DNA of 64,000 bases from Microbacterium sp. MM2322. GTDB taxonomy: Bacteria; Actinomycetota; Actinomycetes; Actinomycetales; Microbacteriaceae. This document shows, piece by piece, positions 59,755 through 64,000 of the stretch. How positions within the stretch are numbered: the first letter of the stretch is position 1; the number at the start of each line of letters is the position of its first letter. Where the stretch lies: the NCBI RefSeq assembly GCF_964186585.1, contig NZ_OZ075067.1, positions 62,001 to 126,000 on the forward strand. Direction: 5' to 3'. The position numbers and the translations under genes were made by a program. The notes under the pieces are model-generated. The model ran no database searches and was not told where the DNA came from. It saw only the letters and a list, made by a program, of their open reading frames with translations.

Positions 59755-61235
59755 GCGAGAGCACAACCACCGTCCGCACCCCGGGCGCGTCCCCCATCCC
59801 CACGAATCCGTGGCCCGCCCTGTGGGCGCTCGTCCTCGGCTTCTTCATGATCCTCGTCGACACCACGATCGTCTCGGTGGCGAACCCCGCCATCAAGGCC
59901 GCACTCGACCCGTCCACGAGCAACCTCGACAACGTCGTGTGGGTCACGTCGGCCTACCTGCTGACCTACGCGGTGCCGCTCCTCGTGACCGGCCGCCTCG
60001 GTGACCGCTTCGGGCCGAAGAACATCTACCTCATCGGGCTCGCGATCTTCACGGTCGCGTCGGTGGCCTGCGGACTCTCGGGCTCGCTCGAGGTGCTCAT
60101 CGCGGCGCGTGCCGCGCAGGGCCTGGGCGCGGCGCTCATGACTCCGCAGACGATGGCCGTCATCACCCGCACCTTCCCCGCCGAGCGGCGCGGTGCGGCG
60201 ATGGGCCTCTGGGGTGCGACCGCCGGTGTCGCCACGCTCGTCGGACCCCTCGCGGGCGGCCTCCTCGTCGACGGCTTCGGCTGGGAGTGGATCTTCTTCG
60301 TGAACATCCCCGTCGGGATCATCGCCTTCGTGCTCGCGTGGCGTCTCGTCCCGCAGCTGCCGACCAACCCGCACCGCTTCGACGTCCTGGGCGTCGTGCT
60401 GAGCGCCGTCGCACTCTTCCTCATCGTCTTCGGCCTGCAGGAGGGCGACCACTTCGACTGGGCGCCGTGGGTGTGGGGCATGATCGCTGCCGGTGTCGCG
60501 GTGCTCGGCGTCTTCATCTGGACGCAGGCGCGCACGAAGAGCGAGCCGCTCGTGCCGCTCGATCTGTTCCGCGACCGCAACTTCGCGATCTCCAACCTGG
60601 TGATCGCCGCGGTCGGTTTCACCGTCACGAGCATGGCGCTGCCGATGGCGTTCTTCACGCAGCTCGCCCGTGGCCTCACCCCGACCGAGTCGGCGCTCCT
60701 CCTCATCCCGATGGCGGTGCTGTCGGGCGTTCTCGCGCCGTTCGCGGGCCGCTTCCTTGACCGCGTCGACCCGCGGGTGCTGCTGGTTCCCGGCCTGTCG
60801 CTCATGGTGGTCGGACTCGTCGGCTACGTCCTCCTGATGAACACGGAGGCTCCGATCCTGCTGCTGCTCATCCCCTCGGCGATCATCGGTGTCGCGAACG
60901 CCGGCATGTGGGGACCGCTCGCGACGACGGCGACCAGGAACCTCCCGCCGCAGCAGGCGGGTGCCGGCTCGGGCATCTACAACACGACCCGCACCATCGG
61001 GTCGGTCATCGGTTCCGCGGCGATCGCCGGCGTCATGCAGTCCCGTCTCGAGGCGAACCTGCCGGGCGCGGGAGACGCCGCCGGGAGCGACTTCGGGGGA
61101 GGGATGCCGGCGGCCGTCGCCGAGGGCTTCTCTACCGCCATGGGCCAGTCCATGCTGGTGCCAGCCGCCGTCATCGCACTGGGCGTCGTGATGGTGCTGT
61201 TCCTGCGGCGCCCCGCACACCTCGCGAAGCGCTGA
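59751..61235 (+). CDS. MFS drug exporter, DHA2 (14-helix) family
   Basis: 494 residues, 14 membrane helices. The family motif LVDTTIVSVANPAI is in helix 1, the loop motif TGRLGDRFGPK follows helix 2, and motif C-like GPLAGGLLVDGFGWEW is in helix 5. It pumps out hydrophobic or cationic compounds with protons. Coupled to the PadR gene (ATGA), so its expression depends on that regulator. Confidence 0.92.
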   Translation: MSESTTTVRTPGASPIPTNPWPALWALVLGFFMILVDTTIVSVANPAIKAALDPSTSNLDNVVWVTSAYLLTYAVPLLVTGRLGDRFGPKNIYLIGLAIFTVASVACGLSGSLEVLIAARAAQGLGAALMTPQTMAVITRTFPAERRGAAMGLWGATAGVATLVGPLAGGLLVDGFGWEWIFFVNIPVGIIAFVLAWRLVPQLPTNPHRFDVLGVVLSAVALFLIVFGLQEGDHFDWAPWVWGMIAAGVAVLGVFIWTQARTKSEPLVPLDLFRDRNFAISNLVIAAVGFTVTSMALPMAFFTQLARGLTPTESALLLIPMAVLSGVLAPFAGRFLDRVDPRVLLVPGLSLMVVGLVGYVLLMNTEAPILLLLIPSAIIGVANAGMWGPLATTATRNLPPQQAGAGSGIYNTTRTIGSVIGSAAIAGVMQSRLEANLPGAGDAAGSDFGGGMPAAVAEGFSTAMGQSMLVPAAVIALGVVMVLFLRRPAHLAKR

Positions 61236-61274
61236 GTTCTCAGCCTGCGGACTTCAGCCCGCGGCGCGGAGCCT

Positions 61275-62546
61275 TCAGCCCGCAGCGCTGAGCGCGATGT
61301 CGCGCCGGTAGTGCGCGCCCTCGAGCGAGATCTGCTCGAGGGCCGCGTACGCCCGGTCGCGGGCCTCGGCGAGGTCGCCGCCGACGGCCACGACGTTCAG
61401 CACACGTCCGCCCGTCGCGATGAGGTCGCCGTTCGAGTGCGCCGTCGCCGCGTGGGCGAGGTGCACGCCGTCGACGGATGCCGCGGCATCCGTTCCCGTG
61501 AGGGGGCGACCGGTGACCGGCTTCTCGGGGTATCCCTCGCTCGCCAGCACGACGGTGACGGCGGCGTCGGGGGCGAACTCGAGTGCCGGCTCCGACTCGA
61601 GCGTCCCGCTCGCCGAAGCGAGCAGGAGGCGCGACAGCGGCGTACGCAGTCGCGGCAGGACGACCTGCGTCTCGGGGTCGCCGAAGCGCGCGTTGAACTC
61701 GATCACCTTGACGCCCGCGTCGGTGAGGATGAGGCCCGCGTAGAGCAGACCGATGAACGGGGTGCCCTCGGCATCCAGTTGACGGATCACCGGCTCGGCG
61801 ACCTCGGCGGTCACCTGCGCGACGAAGGCCTCCTCGCTGCCGAAGCGCTCGGCGAGCCAGGGGAGCGGGGAGTAGGCGCCCATGCCTCCGGTGTTGGGTC
61901 CCTCGTCGCCGTCCAGTGCCCGCTTGAAGTCCTGGGCGGGGCTGAGCGCGCGGACGGTATCGCCGTCGCTGAGGAAGAAGAGCGACACTTCGGGGCCGGC
62001 GAGGAACTCCTCGACGAGGACGGGACCGTTCGGCAGGTAGGTGTCGGCGTGGGCGAGGGCGGCATCGCGGTCGGAGGTGACGATGACGCCCTTGCCGGCC
62101 GCCAGGCCGTCGGCCTTCACGACGTAGGGGGCGCCGAACTCGTCGATCGCGGCGGCCACCTCGTCGCGGGTCTGCGCGCGGGCGGCACGTCCCGTGGGGA
62201 CACCGGCGGCATCCATGATCCGCTTCGCGAACGCCTTCGACCCCTCCATCTGCGCCGCGGCCTTGCCGGGACCGAACACGGGGATGCCGCGCTCACGCAG
62301 GGCATCGGCGACGCCCGCGACGAGAGGCGCTTCGGGTCCGACGACGACGAGGTCGATGTTCTCCTCGTTCGCGTACTGGGTGACGGCGGCGGGGTCGTTC
62401 TGGTCGAGGTCCGCCACGAGGGTCGCGTCCGCGGCGATGCCGGCGTTGCCGGGAGCCGCGAAGATCTCGTGCCCGGCGCCTTCGGCGACCAGAGCGAGGA
62501 TGATGGCGTGCTCGCGCGCGCCCGAGCCGAGGACCAGGATCTTCAC
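61275..62546 (-). CDS. purD: Glycinamide ribonucleotide synthetase (PurD)
   Basis: Second step of purine synthesis: phosphoribosylamine plus glycine and ATP. 423 residues, ATP-grasp. [11 protein letters not shown] at the N-terminus, [18 protein letters not shown] (about 97-114), [14 protein letters not shown] (about 140-153) and [13 protein letters not shown] (about 280-292) are complete. The GTG start follows TAGTCT (62558-62553 on this strand) by 6 nt (leaderless type). Short repeats (CTTCAGCCCGC) lie after its stop, before the MFS gene end. Confidence 0.96.
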   Translation of the reverse strand: MKILVLGSGAREHAIILALVAEGAGHEIFAAPGNAGIAADATLVADLDQNDPAAVTQYANEENIDLVVVGPEAPLVAGVADALRERGIPVFGPGKAAAQMEGSKAFAKRIMDAAGVPTGRAARAQTRDEVAAAIDEFGAPYVVKADGLAAGKGVIVTSDRDAALAHADTYLPNGPVLVEEFLAGPEVSLFFLSDGDTVRALSPAQDFKRALDGDEGPNTGGMGAYSPLPWLAERFGSEEAFVAQVTAEVAEPVIRQLDAEGTPFIGLLYAGLILTDAGVKVIEFNARFGDPETQVVLPRLRTPLSRLLLASASGTLESEPALEFAPDAAVTVVLASEGYPEKPVTGRPLTGTDAAASVDGVHLAHAATAHSNGDLIATGGRVLNVVAVGGDLAEARDRAYAALEQISLEGAHYRRDIALSAAG

Positions 62547-62552
62547 CCCGTC

Positions 62553-62583
62553 AGACTACCGACCGGCGCTCGCGCGTTACGGT
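62553..62583. promoter_or_regulatory. Divergent leaderless promoters, purD and SCP2-like gene
   Basis: TAGTCT on the minus strand (62558-62553) lies 6 nt before the purD GTG, and TACGGT on the plus strand (62578-62583) 7 nt before the ATG at 62591. The start codons are only 44 bp apart, the tightest divergent pair in the window. No PurR-like palindrome is seen between them. Confidence 0.55.
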
Positions 62584-62590
62584 GGCATCC

Positions 62591-62944
62591 ATGCCCCGCA
62601 CCATCAGCACCGGCGACGGTCGCGACGCCCTCGCCGCCGTCGCTGCCGGCTCGCCCGCCCGCGCCGAGCTGGCCACCGCGGTGCGCTACCTGCTGCAGCT
62701 GCTGGTCGAGAAGGCTCCGGGCAACTCGGTCGAGGTGCGCGTTCCCCCCTTCGGCGCCGTCCAGGTGGTCGAGGGGCCGCGCCACACGCGGGGCACTCCT
62801 CCCAACGTCATCGAGACGGATGCCGCGACCTGGATCGCGCTCGCCACGGGACAGACCGCCTGGGCCGACGCCGTCACCGCCGGGCTCGTGCGGGCCTCGG
62901 GCGTGCGCGCCGATCTCCACGGTCTCCTTCCGCTCCGCCCCTGA
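62591..62944 (+). CDS. SCP2-like sterol-carrier family protein (actinobacterial)
   Basis: 117 residues. The pattern [20 protein letters not shown], then [20 protein letters not shown], then [18 protein letters not shown], is the actinobacterial SCP2-like protein that is commonly encoded beside purine genes. Its function is not known. ATG at 62591 chosen as leaderless start; a GTG three codons earlier would lie on the -10 box. Confidence 0.82.
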   Translation: MPRTISTGDGRDALAAVAAGSPARAELATAVRYLLQLLVEKAPGNSVEVRVPPFGAVQVVEGPRHTRGTPPNVIETDAATWIALATGQTAWADAVTAGLVRASGVRADLHGLLPLRP

Positions 62945-62983
62945 GCCCCCCCGACGGTACGATCGCCTGCGGAGAGGAACGGC

Positions 62984-63742
62984 ATGCACGCACGGCACCT
63001 CGAGGTGGATGCTCGTTTCCCGATCCTCGCGATCGCACTCGCCGTGGCGCTGCTGCCGATCATCGGAGCGGCGGCACCGGCCCACGCCGCGGCACGCAGC
63101 TGCATCGTCTCCGAGGCGAAGGCCGTGTGGGATGCCGGTGCGTCCGATGTCGAGGCCGGTGGCGCAGTCGCCGCGGCCGACGGCATCCTCACCTTCACCG
63201 GCGGGACGGGTGTGCTCGAACCGGTCGGCCCGACCGGCAGCGTCAGCTTCGACGGCACCCTCGTCTACACGAGCGCGGCCGGCGTCACGACGACGCTCTC
63301 CGCCCCCACGATCGTGATCGACGGCACGAAGGGCACGCTCCTCTTCGACGTCCAGCCGGAGGGCACCGAGCTCGTCCCGCAGGCACCGCTGGCCGATGTC
63401 GATCTCGGTGCCGCGGCCGTCTCCGAGTCCGGCGACACACTCAACCTCGACGGCGTGGGAGCCGCCACCGACCCGACCGGCGAGGGACGCGACGTCCTCT
63501 GGTCCGGCACGCTCAGCGGCCTCGACCTCACCATCGCGGCCGACTGCGCCACCCCCGAGGCTTCGGCCGACGCCGCTGCCGCAGAGAAGGATGCCGAGGG
63601 CACCGGCATCCTCGTCCCGGTCGTCGTCGTGGGCGTCGCCGCCCTCTTCGCCGCACTGCTCGCAGTCGGGTCGGTCCAGCGGCGCAAGCGCAACAGCGCC
63701 CGCACGGCGCAGCCGGAACAGGTCCACGACCCGCTCCCGTGA
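62984..63742 (+). CDS. HtaA-domain surface protein with C-terminal anchor
   Basis: 252 residues. Signal peptide (about 10-36, ending AAPAHA), then an HtaA-like domain (about 40-185; [20 protein letters not shown], then [15 protein letters not shown], then LDGVGA), an acidic spacer, and a C-terminal membrane helix (about 206-228) followed by RRKR. HtaA domains bind haem in Corynebacterium, but this single copy lacks other haem-uptake genes near it and I cannot confirm the haem-ligand Tyr/His. GAGAGGAAC precedes the ATG. Confidence 0.75.
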   Translation: MHARHLEVDARFPILAIALAVALLPIIGAAAPAHAAARSCIVSEAKAVWDAGASDVEAGGAVAAADGILTFTGGTGVLEPVGPTGSVSFDGTLVYTSAAGVTTTLSAPTIVIDGTKGTLLFDVQPEGTELVPQAPLADVDLGAAAVSESGDTLNLDGVGAATDPTGEGRDVLWSGTLSGLDLTIAADCATPEASADAAAAEKDAEGTGILVPVVVVGVAALFAALLAVGSVQRRKRNSARTAQPEQVHDPLP

Positions 63743-63764
63743 GGCGGGGGTGGACAATGGAGTC

Positions 63765-64000
63765 ATGGCCGAGCATTCCGAAACGCACGTCGAGTCCGCG
63801 GAGCTGCGGCGGAGCCCCCGGTTCGCGGCGTTCTTCGCGGCAGGGGCTGCTCTCGGCATCATCGTCGCGCTGATTCTGACGTACGCGTTCGGCGACGGTC
63901 AGATCAGCGAGAGCACGGGAGCGCGCTATTCGCAGAGCCAGGTGTTCGGCTTCCTCCTGCTTGGCTGCGTGCCCGCCGGGGTCGCGATCGGCGGCGTCGT
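63765..64000 (+). CDS. Small membrane protein, 3' end outside window
   Basis: The frame opens at an ATG at 63765 and runs off the window after 78 codons. A soluble acidic start ([19 protein letters not shown]) is followed by a membrane helix (about 20-42) and a second one beginning near 62. GGAG lies 3-4 nt before the ATG. The spacing and hydrophobic pattern fit a small two-helix membrane protein; no family recognised. The truncated end cannot be judged. Confidence 0.65.
   Translation, partial: MAEHSETHVESAELRRSPRFAAFFAAGAALGIIVALILTYAFGDGQISESTGARYSQSQVFGFLLLGCVPAGVAIGGV

Noticed and set aside
1..64000. tRNA or rRNA genes
   Set aside because: I looked for T-loop GGTTCGAATCC-like sequences and rRNA motifs on both strands and found none.

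Overview
The window is chromosomal DNA from a high-GC actinobacterium, most likely Microbacterium or a close relative in the Microbacteriaceae. Evidence for this: GC near 70% throughout, PurS/PurQ/small-PurL purine synthesis, SufS-SufU, a DUF222-HNH protein, a septum-formation lipoprotein, CebR-type sugar operators, many leaderless-type starts and a very frequent GGATGC/GCATCC hexamer. I see no rRNA, tRNA, CRISPR array, insertion sequence or prophage.

Layout. 1-1.4 kb: end of an unknown gene, a ComEA-like HhH membrane protein, and a chorismate mutase. 1.4-11.9 kb: an aromatic-catabolic island. It holds pobA (4-hydroxybenzoate to protocatechuate) with an IclR regulator, an unrelated nucleotidyltransferase-like gene, then a LysR regulator divergent from a seven-gene operon for protocatechuate 4,5-cleavage (ligJ-ligK-ligI-ligAB fused-ligC-aldo/keto reductase-ModA-like protein). 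The operon encodes every step from protocatechuate to pyruvate plus oxaloacetate except the oxalomesaconate tautomerase. 11.8-13.7 kb: amylosucrase. 13.8-15.8 kb: a YtrA-type GntR/ABC operon with its operator. 16.2-19.5 kb: a glycine-betaine type proVWX transporter. 19.5-22.8 kb: two paralogous coiled-coil membrane proteins and small unknowns. 22.8-25.2 kb: purL. 25-28 kb: a septum-formation lipoprotein, a small acidic protein, a DksA-like zinc finger and a DUF222-HNH protein.

28-38 kb: an ArsR/SRPBCC pair, sufS-sufU, two paralogous anchored proteins flanking a KimA-like permease and a VanZ-RDD protein, and an M20D amidohydrolase. 37.5-40.2 kb: a LacI regulator with an alpha-glucosidase and its operator. 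40.4-44.5 kb: apt, a 2-hydroxyacid dehydrogenase and a class II UvrA. 44.5-48 kb: an NMT1-type ABC importer with two different permeases. 48.1-49.1 kb: purQ-purS. 49.2-55.2 kb: a beta-glucoside (cellobiose-type) ABC importer, GH1 beta-glucosidase and CebR-like regulator behind three CebR-type operators. 55-57.5 kb: a VOC dioxygenase-like protein and an NCS2 permease. 57.6-64 kb: purC, a lipoprotein, a PadR regulator with an MFS exporter, purD, an SCP2-like protein, an HtaA-domain surface protein and the start of a small membrane protein.

As a whole this suggests a plant- or soil-associated heterotroph. It uses lignin-derived aromatics, cellobiose, alpha-glucosides and sucrose, and imports compatible solutes and potassium. 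The clearest regulatory logic readable from sequence is a set of perfect palindromes lying exactly on promoters (LysR, IclR, YtrA, ArsR, LacI, CebR, PadR), and about fifteen genes whose start codon lies 6-8 nt after a TAnnnT -10 box.
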